25,189 bases of DNA from an uncultured bacterium (GTDB lineage Bacteria > Cyanobacteriota > Vampirovibrionia > Gastranaerophilales > Gastranaerophilaceae). The stretch's first letter is position 1; each line of letters begins with the position of its first letter. The stretch is taken from NCBI GenBank assembly GCA_945833895.1, contig CAMAGQ010000006.1, positions 1 to 25,189 of the forward strand, written 5' to 3'. The notes under the pieces were generated by a model, which saw only the letters and a program-made list of their open reading frames with translations, made no database searches and was not told where the DNA came from. The position numbers and the translations under genes were made by a program. Shown one piece after another: positions 8,424 to 16,100 of the stretch.

Positions 8424-8920
8424 TGAAAACGATAATTCTAACAGGTATGATGGGTGCAGGAAAAACTTCCGCAGCAAAACTTCTTGCCCAAAAATTAAAT
8501 CTAAAACTCTTTGATATTGACCAAATTATTGAAAATAACGCAAAATCTTCAATCTCAGAAATTTTTCAAAAATACGGCGAAAATTATTTCAGAGAACTTG
8601 AGAAAAAAACGATTTTACAAACGGTAAAGCCTGAAAATATGGTTGCAGCACTAGGCGGAGGAGCGTTTGAAAACCCCGAAACACAAGAGTTCCTGCTTAA
8701 TAATTCAACGGTCATTTACCTCAAAACTCAACCCGAAACGATTTATGAACGAATAAAAACAGATTTGACAAGACCGCTGTTAAAAAATAACATGAATATT
8801 GAAAAAATCCGCTCAATTATTAACGAAAGAGAGAAAAATTACCAAAAAGCAACTTTCACAATTGCCACGGACAAAAAAAATATTGAACAGGTCGTTTCTG
8901 AAATTATAGGAGTTTTATAA
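8423..8920 (+). CDS. aroK: Shikimate kinase
   Basis: 165-aa cytosolic kinase that phosphorylates shikimate at O3 in the pathway to chorismate. The P-loop is GMMGAGKT (8-15). Shikimate contacts are predicted at Asp33 (FDIDQ), Arg57 (YFRELE) and the GGG of 78-80. The lid carries Arg117 in DLTRPLL, and Arg136 in NEREKNY matches the conserved C-terminal arginine. An upstream in-frame TTG at 8393 would add ten residues, but the ATG at 8423 gives the normal family N-terminus. The TAA overlaps the aroB ATG in TAATG, so the two genes are translationally coupled in an aromatic amino-acid operon. The missing pathway genes are not in the window. Confidence 0.95.
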   Translation: MKTIILTGMMGAGKTSAAKLLAQKLNLKLFDIDQIIENNAKSSISEIFQKYGENYFRELEKKTILQTVKPENMVAALGGGAFENPETQEFLLNNSTVIYLKTQPETIYERIKTDLTRPLLKNNMNIEKIRSIINEREKNYQKATFTIATDKKNIEQVVSEIIGVL

Positions 8921-9999
8921 TGAATAATCTGGAAGTAAATATTAAATCTAAAAATAAAACTTATCCGATATATATTGATAATCACGATATTTCAGGATTG
9001 AAAAATAAAATTCTGAAAGAGTGTAACGGCAAAAATTTTGTCGTTATTTTTAACCAAAAAGTTTATAAATTATATTCAAAAATTTTAGATTTTCCGAAAG
9101 ACAAAATCTTTGTCCTGAAAGACGGAGAAAAAGAAAAAAATCAAAAAAATTATCTGAAAATTTTAGATTTTGTTCTATCTAAAAAATTAAAACGAGAAGA
9201 CTACATTATCGCAATCGGAGGCGGAGTAGTCGGTGATATTGCGGGTTTTGCAGCATCAACCTATATGCGAGGGATAAATTTTATACAAGTTCCGACTACA
9301 CTGCTTGCCATGACTGACAGTTCCGTAGGCGGAAAAGTCGCAATAAACACAAAATACGGCAAAAACCTTGTCGGGGCTTTTTATCAACCTAAAGCCGTAT
9401 TTATTAACACAAATTTTCTCAAATCACTTGACCTAAATCAATATAAAAGCGGACTAGGAGAAGTCATAAAATACGGATTTATCGAAAAAAGCTGCAATCC
9501 TGACAGCGAAGTCAATCTGCTTAATTTCTTAAACGAAAACTACGAAAAAATCCTCAACAAAGATTCTTATATAATGGAAAAACTTATATCTGCCTGCGTC
9601 GAACTGAAAATTAAAGTGGTCGAAAACGACGAAAAAGAAAGCGGTCTGCGTAAAATTCTAAACTACGGTCACACCTACGCTCACGCAGTCGAAAAACTGA
9701 CAAATTACACAAAATACACCCACGGAGAATGCGTAATTGAAGGCATAAAATTTGCCCTGAATTTGTCAGTAAAACAAAATCTTATAGATAAAGAATACCA
9801 GTTTTTGTGTTCCGATATTATACAAAAATTTAACTACAAACCGCTGATGACATTCCCCGCACAAAAATATATTCAAATAATGACCACCGACAAAAAAGCA
9901 ACGGCAAATCATATAAATTTCATCCTACCGACCCAATATGCTCAGGTTCAGGAATATAAATTTACAGCCGAGGAATTGCTCAACCTTGTTCAAAAATAA
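8920..9999 (+). CDS. aroB: 3-dehydroquinate synthase
   Basis: 359-aa NAD+- and divalent-metal-dependent enzyme that cyclises DAHP to 3-dehydroquinate, the second shikimate pathway step. GGGVVGD (100-106) is the dinucleotide-binding loop, followed by the diagnostic VPTTLLAMTDSSVGGKVAIN segment (124-143). Metal ligands are predicted at Glu181 (GLGEVIKYG), His251 (NYGHTYAHAVE) and His268 (THGE), with the family spacing of 17 between the two histidines. Length is normal. AGGAG (8908-8912) inside the end of aroK is placed 7 nt before the ATG. Genes for other shikimate steps are absent here, and no terminator is visible before the hxlR-type gene 66 nt downstream, which has its own promoter. Confidence 0.96.
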   Translation: MNNLEVNIKSKNKTYPIYIDNHDISGLKNKILKECNGKNFVVIFNQKVYKLYSKILDFPKDKIFVLKDGEKEKNQKNYLKILDFVLSKKLKREDYIIAIGGGVVGDIAGFAASTYMRGINFIQVPTTLLAMTDSSVGGKVAINTKYGKNLVGAFYQPKAVFINTNFLKSLDLNQYKSGLGEVIKYGFIEKSCNPDSEVNLLNFLNENYEKILNKDSYIMEKLISACVELKIKVVENDEKESGLRKILNYGHTYAHAVEKLTNYTKYTHGECVIEGIKFALNLSVKQNLIDKEYQFLCSDIIQKFNYKPLMTFPAQKYIQIMTTDKKATANHINFILPTQYAQVQEYKFTAEELLNLVQK

Positions 10000-10008
10000 T
10001 GTAATATT

Positions 10009-10040
10009 TTGCACTAAGTTCAATATTCTGGTAATATTTG
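10009..10040 (+). promoter_or_regulatory. Promoter and possible operator of the HxlR-family gene
   Basis: TTGCAC (10009-10014) and TAATAT (10032-10037) are spaced by 17 nt. The -10 overlaps an imperfect palindrome with two AATATT half-sites (10022-10027 and 10033-10038), a plausible site for autoregulation by the dimeric regulator encoded next. The operator part is inference. Confidence 0.55.
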
Positions 10041-10065
10041 AATAGATTTAACGAACGGAGAAGAG

Positions 10066-10416
10066 ATGCAATCTAAAGACTTACCAAAATGTCCGATAGA
10101 AACAACCCTTAAAATGCTTGGCTGCAAATGGAAAGTCCTTATAATAAGAGAACTTTTGACAGGAACAAAGCGTTTTTGTGAACTCAAAAAATCCGTAACA
10201 GGGATTACGCAAAAAGTTTTAACCGCAAAACTTCGTGACATGGAAGCCCTCGGGATAGTTGAGCGAAAGGTTTATGAGCAAACACCCCCAAAAGTGGAAT
10301 ATTCGCTGACAGATATCGGCTACAGCCTGAGAGAAGTTCTTGATGCACTGAAAATCTGGGGGAAAGATTACAAAAAATACGTCAAACTTGTTGAAAAAAT
10401 GAAAACGAACCCATAG
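10066..10416 (+). CDS. HxlR-family winged-helix transcriptional regulator
   Basis: 116-aa DNA-binding protein of the HxlR family, dimeric winged-helix regulators that often respond to oxidants or electrophiles. The family core is clear: CPIETTLKMLGCKWKVLIIREL (9-30), the recognition region CELKKSVTGITQKVLTAKLRDMEALGIVER (38-67), the wing PPKVEYSLTDIG and an amphipathic dimer helix to the end. Cys9 occupies the position of the redox-active N-terminal cysteine of several members; Cys20 and Cys38 are additional. GGAG lies 5 nt before the ATG. No obvious target gene sits divergently, so its regulon is unknown. The final codons and stop lie inside a long hairpin that terminates the convergent neighbour. 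Confidence 0.92.
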   Translation: MQSKDLPKCPIETTLKMLGCKWKVLIIRELLTGTKRFCELKKSVTGITQKVLTAKLRDMEALGIVERKVYEQTPPKVEYSLTDIGYSLREVLDALKIWGKDYKKYVKLVEKMKTNP

Positions 10417-10430
10417 GTTCGTTTTCATTG
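10397..10430 (-). terminator. Long hairpin terminator overlapping the end of the HxlR gene
   Basis: A perfect 14-bp stem (10398-10411 with 10416-10429) and a 4-nt loop. Read on the minus strand it is followed by a run of six T, so it best terminates the 70-aa gene that ends at 10453. The HxlR stop codon (10414-10416) sits at the loop, so the plus-strand arm is coding. It may act on both strands, but the plus-strand T-run is poor. Confidence 0.75.
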
Positions 10431-10452
10431 TATTTGATAATAGATAAATTTT

Positions 10453-10665
10453 TTAGTCGTTAAAATCGCTTTCAGCAACAACCGTCGGAATTTGCTCTCC
10501 GTAACTGTTCACTGTGCCGTTTGTTTCTTCTACAATATATCTGATGCCTTTTTTGCCTTCAATAGCCTGCTCTGCACAATCCATTGCATCATCCCACTCT
10601 TTAAATTCACCGATAAGGTTCTTTGATAATTCTGATTTGTCCGTTGACGTATAAACTTGAAACAT
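10453..10665 (-). CDS. Small protein of unknown function, 70 aa
   Basis: 70-aa acidic protein without signal peptide or membrane segment. Pattern of hydrophobic residues suggests beta-alpha-beta: FQVYTST (strand), a helix WDDAMDCAEQAIEGKK, then IRYIVEET and a C-terminal SYGEQIPTVVAES. I do not recognise it. The gene is well supported: AAGGAG 8 nt before the ATG, an extended -10 promoter just upstream (10698-10689) and a strong terminator at its end, making it a monocistronic unit. A role as a short binding or regulatory protein is possible but unsupported. Confidence 0.8.
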   Translation of the reverse strand: MFQVYTSTDKSELSKNLIGEFKEWDDAMDCAEQAIEGKKGIRYIVEETNGTVNSYGEQIPTVVAESDFND

Positions 10666-10688
10666 AACATATCTCCTTTTCTGAAAAT

Positions 10689-10698
10689 ATTATATCAC
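10689..10698 (-). promoter_or_regulatory. Extended -10 promoter of the 70-aa gene
   Basis: On the minus strand GTGATATAAT contains a perfect TATAAT (10694-10689) preceded by TGn, the extended -10 element. No good -35 is seen, as is usual for this promoter class. The start codon is 24 nt further on. Confidence 0.65.
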
Positions 10699-10725
10699 AA
10701 AAGGGGGTAAATGTTATTACACACA

Positions 10726-10780
10726 CATGCCCTCTCACATCGACTGAGGGGAGGGAAACCGTACAAATACCCTCCCACGT
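10726..10780. repeat. GC-rich CCCTC/GAGGG stem-loop cluster in the 10666-10870 intergenic space
   Basis: Within AT-rich DNA a short G+C island holds two overlapping stem-loops: CCCTC (10730-10734) with GAGGG (10746-10750), and GGGAGGG (10749-10755) with CCCTCCC (10770-10776). The two cannot form fully at once. The last bases of the window (25173-25189) hold a similar CTCTC/GAGAGGG inverted repeat next to a GTACGG motif that is also present here in reverse. It may be a degenerate dispersed repeat family. Nothing coding is apparent. Confidence 0.4.
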
Positions 10781-10796
10781 AAAGAAAATGGCAATA

Positions 10797-10835
10797 CAAA
10801 AATCAAACCCCCAATCCTATTAATAGGATTGGGGG
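10797..10835 (-). terminator. Perfect-palindrome terminator of the acidic 136-aa gene
   Basis: A perfect 28-bp palindrome at 10808-10835 (outer arms CCCCCAATCCTAT and its complement) lies 35 nt after the stop codon of the gene ending at 10871. On the minus strand it is followed by TTTGATTTTTG. This is the expected form of an intrinsic terminator. Confidence 0.8.
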
Positions 10836-10870
10836 AAAACTTAATTATTTCCTTAACTTATCTCTCAAAA

Positions 10871-11281
10871 TTACGCATTGGCAAGTTTTGCCATGACAGA
10901 CTTAAAGAACGGAAGGACTTCTGCTGTTTCAGTTTCCGTATTTAAAGGGAAATTCACAACAACTTCTCTCGGATTTTCAACGATATAATCCGCTATTTCT
11001 TCATCCGTAACAGTAATTTTACCCATGTCAAAATTTAACTCTTCCTCTTCTTCCTCGTAAAGATTTTCTGTACAAGCGTTTTCTTCCACAATTTCAATCT
11101 CAGAATCATCCTCAACAATCTCAATACTTGAGTTGTCCTGAACTTTTTCCGTTGCTGCACAAGCATTCAACAATATACGTTTGATGTCTGCTCTTGTTAA
11201 CTCTTCCTGATTTTCGTCATGTCCGGTACAAAATAATCTTTTAAACTCTTCTGAATTTCTTTTTTTCTTACTTATTATCAT
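10871..11281 (-). CDS. Very acidic small protein of unknown function, 136 aa
   Basis: 136-aa protein without signal peptide. A basic N-terminus (MIISKKKRNSEEFKRLF) is followed by a helix with Cys (LTRADIKRILLNACAATEKV), then an acidic region with an internal repeat, SSIEIVEDD and SEIEIVEE, and a run of Glu (ENLYEEEEEE). The C-terminal 50 residues look folded (DEEIADYIVENPREVVVNFPLN, VLPFFKSVMAKLANA). A GTG at 11296 is possible as start, but the ATG at 11281 has GAGG 5 nt upstream and is preferred. It is divergent from the Pro-rich repeat membrane protein gene and ends at a strong terminator. I do not recognise the family; it could bind a basic partner, which is inference only. Confidence 0.75.
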   Translation of the reverse strand: MIISKKKRNSEEFKRLFCTGHDENQEELTRADIKRILLNACAATEKVQDNSSIEIVEDDSEIEIVEENACTENLYEEEEEELNFDMGKITVTDEEIADYIVENPREVVVNFPLNTETETAEVLPFFKSVMAKLANA

Positions 11282-11382
11282 AATTTCCTCACCCACGTAC
11301 TAAGTATATTACGTGTTTCAAGAAATTACATACTCTGTTTGATGGAGATTTTTCAAAAATGAATATTACAAAATGTTAAAAT

Positions 11383-11392
11383 CGTATATACG
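11383..11392. promoter_or_regulatory. Short palindrome in a divergent intergenic region
   Basis: CGTATATACG is a perfect 10-bp palindrome lying between the divergent acidic-protein and Pro-rich-protein genes, about 100 nt from each start. It is a possible regulator site. Short palindromes of this base composition can arise by chance. Confidence 0.25.
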
Positions 11393-11490
11393 GAAGAAAT
11401 ATCGCAGGGCAATTTTTAATTTCAAAATTTGTTTATAAGGACATAGGGGATATTACAAAACAGAAAAAGAAAAACACAGGAGGAATTAAG

Positions 11491-12666
11491 ATGACAGGAA
11501 AAGTTCAGGGGAACATTATTCACAACGTACCGGTTTACACACCGGGTGCAAAATTTGTACAAAAACCTAAAATTATTGAAACACTTGATTTTAGCAAAGT
11601 AAGATATGCAGGAGCAGACGTAAATCCGACTCCAACACCGAAACCGACCAAACAAACAGTAGGCTTCTTTAGCAAAGTTAAAAACACAATCAAAAATGCA
11701 GGTAAAAAAATCGGCAACGGAATGAAAAGTGTCGGCACTAAACTTACTAAAACAAAAGGCGGCAAAACAGCAATGATTGGTATAGGAATAGGTGCATTAC
11801 TTATCGGCGGTGGAATATTACTAAGCAAACTTTTAGGCGGTGATGATAAGGCAGAAGATCCAAATAAAGCAGAAAAACCGACTAATCCAAATAAGCCGGA
11901 AAATCCGGCAAAACCAACCGACCCGGAAAATCCAGCAAAACCAACCGATCCGGAAAATCCGGCTAAGCCAACAGATCCGGAAAATCCGGCAAAACCAACC
12001 GACCCGGAAAATCCGGCAAAACCAACCGATCCGGAAAATCCGGCAAAACCAACCGATCCGGAAAATCCAGCAAAACCAACCGATCCGGAAAATCCGGCAA
12101 AACCAACCAATCCGGAAAATCCAGCAAAACCAACCGACCCAGAAAATCCGGCAAAACCAACCGACCCAGAAAAACCGGGAGTAATCCCTGCATTACCGGG
12201 GGAAGAGGTTGACGGCTCATGGGCAAGTGCTGACGGTCATAAGATGGTCTGCAGCGACGCCAGCGGACGTACCAAAAATATTCAAGGCAAATTGAAAATC
12301 GACAACGATAAGCAATATGAGAAAAACCCTAATGAATTTACAATCACAGATAAATCTTCAGGCAACGCTCACGAATACAGATTCAAAAAAGTCGGAGTAA
12401 ATGACGAAGGTCAACCAATTTACAAATGTATATCAATGAATGACAGAAAAGTAATCACAGACAACCAATACACATTGAAATGGGAAGACGACAAAACACC
12501 AACACTTGTTCAGGAAGAACACCAAAATAACTACGGTACAGGTCTAAAATTCGGCAAAGCAACAAGAAAAAAGAGAACTCAGGCTCCTGCCGAAGAAGAA
12601 AAACAAGCAAAACCGGTTGAAGAAGAAAAGAAACCGGCTGAAGAAGAAAAAAACGAAGTTGTATAA
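11491..12666 (+). CDS. Single-span membrane protein with Pro-rich nonapeptide repeats and C-terminal domain
   Basis: 391-aa protein with strongly modular order. Residues 1-60 are polar with VPVYTPGAKF and a short PTPTPKPTK stretch, and 61-92 are Lys-rich (KVKNTIKNAGKKIGNGMKS...). About 94-116 is one hydrophobic Gly/Ile/Leu segment (AMIGIGIGALLIGGGILLSKLL), and 136-225 are ten copies of PENPAKPTD. A C-terminal domain (about 233-355, VDGSWASADGHKMVCSDASGRTKNIQGKLKIDND...) looks beta-rich and has two Cys. The tail is EEEKKPAEEEKNE. The positive-inside rule suggests a cytoplasmic N-terminus, with repeats and C-terminal domain outside the membrane, the repeats acting as a stiff spacer. There is no cleavable signal. 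AGGAGG lies 7 nt before the ATG. It ends at a strong hairpin. Function unknown; a surface or envelope display role is inference. Confidence 0.85.
   Translation: MTGKVQGNIIHNVPVYTPGAKFVQKPKIIETLDFSKVRYAGADVNPTPTPKPTKQTVGFFSKVKNTIKNAGKKIGNGMKSVGTKLTKTKGGKTAMIGIGIGALLIGGGILLSKLLGGDDKAEDPNKAEKPTNPNKPENPAKPTDPENPAKPTDPENPAKPTDPENPAKPTDPENPAKPTDPENPAKPTDPENPAKPTDPENPAKPTNPENPAKPTDPENPAKPTDPEKPGVIPALPGEEVDGSWASADGHKMVCSDASGRTKNIQGKLKIDNDKQYEKNPNEFTITDKSSGNAHEYRFKKVGVNDEGQPIYKCISMNDRKVITDNQYTLKWEDDKTPTLVQEEHQNNYGTGLKFGKATRKKRTQAPAEEEKQAKPVEEEKKPAEEEKNEVV
11896..12165 (+). repeat. Ten in-frame 27-bp tandem repeats
   Basis: Ten consecutive 27-nt units, each encoding PENPAKPTD (Asn replaces Asp in the eighth). 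Units differ only at a few synonymous sites, such as GAC/GAT, CCG/CCA and one GCT AAG CCA ACA variant in the third unit. Such arrays change copy number by slippage or unequal crossover. Confidence 0.95.
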
Positions 12667-12683
12667 AAACAACAATAAAGAAC

Positions 12684-12719
12684 TAACAAATCCCGCAAAG
12701 CAATTTGCGGGATTTGTTA
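12684..12719. terminator. Bidirectional hairpin terminator between convergent genes
   Basis: A perfect 16-bp stem (12684-12699 with 12704-12719) and a GCAA tetraloop lie 17 nt after the stop of the Pro-rich repeat gene and 25 nt beyond the stop of the convergent 113-aa gene. The T-run is interrupted on both strands, but the stem is very stable. Confidence 0.75.
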
Positions 12720-12744
12720 TTGCAAAAATTTTTAATAATAAAAA

Positions 12745-13086
12745 TTACTGATTATTACCAAAAAGTCTTTCGTAGTTTTCTTCACCAAAAATACGAACCT
12801 GAACACTTTTAATCATTTCGTCGTATTTTTCTAAAGGAAGTCCTGCTTTTTCAGCCAGAGCACGCATTGCAGAATATTGTCTAACTTCAACTTCTCCAAT
12901 ATTCGGAGAATTCAAATCGTAACCTTCCTTGGTAACTTTTGCCACAAATTCATCGTGTGCTTCTTCCAACAATTTTATTTGGCGTTCAATGTAGTGTGCA
13001 TAAGGTTTATTTTCACGTTGAGCCTGTTCTATTTTTTGCTGTAATCTATTAAAGTAATTTTGATTTCCGTCCATTTTTATTGCCAT
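12745..13086 (-). CDS. Small coiled-coil protein downstream of the giant calpain-like gene, 113 aa
   Basis: 113-aa helical protein, rich in Glu, Gln and Lys. YFNRLQQKIEQAQRENKPYAHYIERQIKLLEEAHDEFVAKVTKEGYD (about 11-56) should form a long helix or helical hairpin, followed by NIGEVEVRQYSAMRALAEKAGLPLEKYDEMIKSVQVRIFGEENYERLFG. No signal peptide. An upstream TTG at 13131 is possible, but ATG 13086 has AGAGG 8 nt before it. It starts 45 nt after the giant's stop with no terminator between, so the two are probably co-transcribed. A partner, chaperone or inhibitor of the giant is a reasonable hypothesis; I recognise no family. Confidence 0.8.
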   Translation of the reverse strand: MAIKMDGNQNYFNRLQQKIEQAQRENKPYAHYIERQIKLLEEAHDEFVAKVTKEGYDLNSPNIGEVEVRQYSAMRALAEKAGLPLEKYDEMIKSVQVRIFGEENYERLFGNNQ

Positions 13087-13131
13087 AATTTTTACCTCTC
13101 TTATTGTACTATATTTTTTTGCTGTTTGCAA

Positions 13132-16100
13132 TTATATATTATGCTGTTGTATCATTAGGTCTTCAATTTTAAGCACTTGATCAAATTCAGCCAAAGTCAT
13201 TTGAGCCCCAGGGCGATTAACTTTTTTGAAATTTTCGATATCTTGGACAATACGAGTAGCATCTTCTGACGATTTTATGTGGTCAAAAATGTCTGCAATA
13301 TCTCTTGCTGTATAGATATCCAACTTACCCAATGTAGGGCGGATTGGTCCGTCTTTATCAAGGATTGCACCTAATACTCTTATCTTATCATCAGCACTTA
13401 CCCCGGACATTCTTGTAAAACTAATGACACTGCCAATAAATTCAGAATTCAAAGTTCCTGTTTTTGGCATGCTGATTATTCCGTTGTTTAACGATACAGA
13501 ATCTGCTCCCGCCATAAAGTTGAACACTTTAAGTTCTTCGAGATTCGAAACATGAACCATGGCCTTAGCCAAATCCTGTACATTACGTACATCAGGTAAA
13601 TTTGCGGCAGCATACAATGTATTTGTCGGAACTTCTGCCACAAAACTGCCACGTTCTGCATAAAAATCAAGCATACGTTTAAACTCTTTCAATTCGGCAT
13701 CAGAAAATTTCGGCTTTCCTGACATATCGGTAATATTACTCAAAGCAGAGATTTTATCCGAAACTTTTGTTGAAGTCAGTAATTTCTCATCAGATTTTCC
13801 GAAAATTGATTTTGTTAATTTTTTAAATCTGGAGAACATTCCGCCTGATTTTGAAACCTCAGGAGCTGCTTGCGGTGCGGAAGCGTTTTCAACAGCACTT
13901 CTATCTGCCCGAGTTCTTGAACTTCTTGAAGGTCTTGCAGAAGATTCACCTGATTCTACTGCGTGTGCACGTTTTGAAGTTTTTGGAACATCCGGTTCAA
14001 ATCCGCCATGAATAAGATTTTCTACAAATCCCTTGCATTTTGGTGCTAAGTCTGTATCATATCTCAATACGTCCTGCAATACCCAGTACTGTTCGGTTGA
14101 AATAAAACTTCCATTTTTTCTGAGTTCGGTATCAACTGCATCAATTTTTGCCCGTACAAGTTCTTCTGTAATCGGTTTACCGCTTGCGGCTTCTGCTTTT
14201 AAGTCGTCAACAATATCTGCAAGTTGTGTTAATCTTGTTTCATCTGTAAACTCTCTGTATTTTGAATTCGCAAGAAGGTTGGTTAATGTTTTAGACGGTT
14301 CAGGGTCAAATCCGCCTTGAATAAGATTTTCTACAAAACCTTTGCATTTTGGTGCTAAGTCTGTATCATATCTCAATACATCCTGTAATACCCAGTACTG
14401 TTCGGTTGAAATAAAACTTCCATTTTTTCTGAGTTCGGTATCAACTGCATCAATTTTTGCCCGTACAAGTTCTTCTGTAATCGGTTTACCGCTTGCGGCT
14501 TCTGCCTTCAAGTCATCAATAATATCTGCAAGTTGATTTAATCTTGTTTCATCTGTAAATTCCAAATACTTTGGATTACGAAGATTTATATTACGGACAC
14601 CTGAAGTAGAATTTTCAACTGCAGATGAGGCAACTCTTGTGACAGGAGCAGGTGAAACACCGCCCGCAACCTTGCCGAAATCAGCAATAGTTACATCATC
14701 TATATACTTAGTCAATTCATATATCGGAACTTCGGTAATAACAGAAGTATGCCAAGGGTTTGTGATATATACCATGCCTGTTGTTTTATCATATCCTTTT
14801 AACGCATAGGCATGATTTGAATATAAATCATATTTTTTTACCAGTTCAGATTCAACTTTTCCGTTATGCTTCGTGGCAAATGTTACCATTACGTTTTTAT
14901 CTTCCGCATACTGTTCGATTAAATCTCTCATTCTCTGTCTGTTGCTAAGATTTGTTCCATAACTACTAACAGCAACAGGTCTGCCGAAAATTTCATTAAG
15001 GGCTTCGCTTTGCCAACCGCCCCTAACACGTTCCATTAATTTATCAACATCAGTAAATGAACTGATATCCGTTACTGAACTGCCTGCATTGTATGCTCTT
15101 GCTCCGTTACCTAAACGGTGAACTGCATAAGCCTGTTCAAGCATCAGAATACCTTCAGCTGTTCCCTTTTGGTTAAGCCCTTTTGCCTTTTGTGCAGGAG
15201 AAACAAGTTGCTTGTAGTTCTTTGATTTTAAAACTTTACCATCCGGGAATTTTATAGCCTTATCAGACCCTGGGAATTTTATTATGATATCATCGCCCTG
15301 TTGCTCAAACAATTTATACAACGCAACTCGCCCGTCTGACATATCCATCAAATTGTCCAGTGTGCTGACTAACCAGCAATCACCTAAAGAACACTGTTCA
15401 AATGATACTCTTGATAACGGCGGGAATAACTCTTCGAATTTTTGTTTTGATAATTTTATCTCAACGGCTTTTCCGTTATCGTTTACAAATAATTTTCCGT
15501 TAAGTTCGCAAACATCACCGTTTTCCACAAATCTTGAAATATTACTTAAATCAGATTGACTTCTCAATGTAGTGATTAATGATTCACCATTAGCAATCTT
15601 TCTGATATCTTTCAAAGTTCTGTTTGAAAGGAAAGTATTTTCATCAAGATTTTTCAAAATACTTTCATCAACTTTGCCCTGTTTGATTAGGTCTAACAAT
15701 CCGCTATCAACAATTTTTTGGTAACGTTTTGCATTGTTTGATCTCAATTCAAGCAGATTTTTTGCATAAGAGTTTCTTATATTGTACTTTGAGGCTAATT
15801 TATTAATGTCACCATGTGTATATGTCAAGCCTTTAGAAGCCATTTGTCTTGCAATTGCAAAAGTATCAACATTTCCTGATTTTAAACATTCAATTATTGT
15901 ATGACCGTCAAGTTTTTTACCGTTAACTTCCATTTTCAGAAGTTTTTGTAAATTGCCTAAATCACGTTTAGAATTAACATTGTTTATCATTTCTTGAAAC
16001 GCTAAGGCTTCAAAACGATTATCATTATCATTTTGCAAAATTAATTCAAACGCTCTATCTTGAAACGGTGAATTTGTTTTAACACTTTTCAATTCAGAAG

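Noticed and set aside
11896..12165. Direct repeats as a possible CRISPR array
   Set aside because: Units are contiguous with no variable spacers and are in frame within a protein gene.
11535..12226. Overlapping open frames on both strands across the Pro-rich repeat
   Set aside because: The 27-bp period is a multiple of three, so any frame free of stops in one unit stays open in all. The annotated frame alone has a strong ribosome site and a sensible domain order.
13995..14316. GGTTCAAATCC-like tRNA T-arm sequence, similar at both copies
   Set aside because: It lies within the coding 309-bp duplication of the giant gene, and no acceptor, D or anticodon arms can be built around it.
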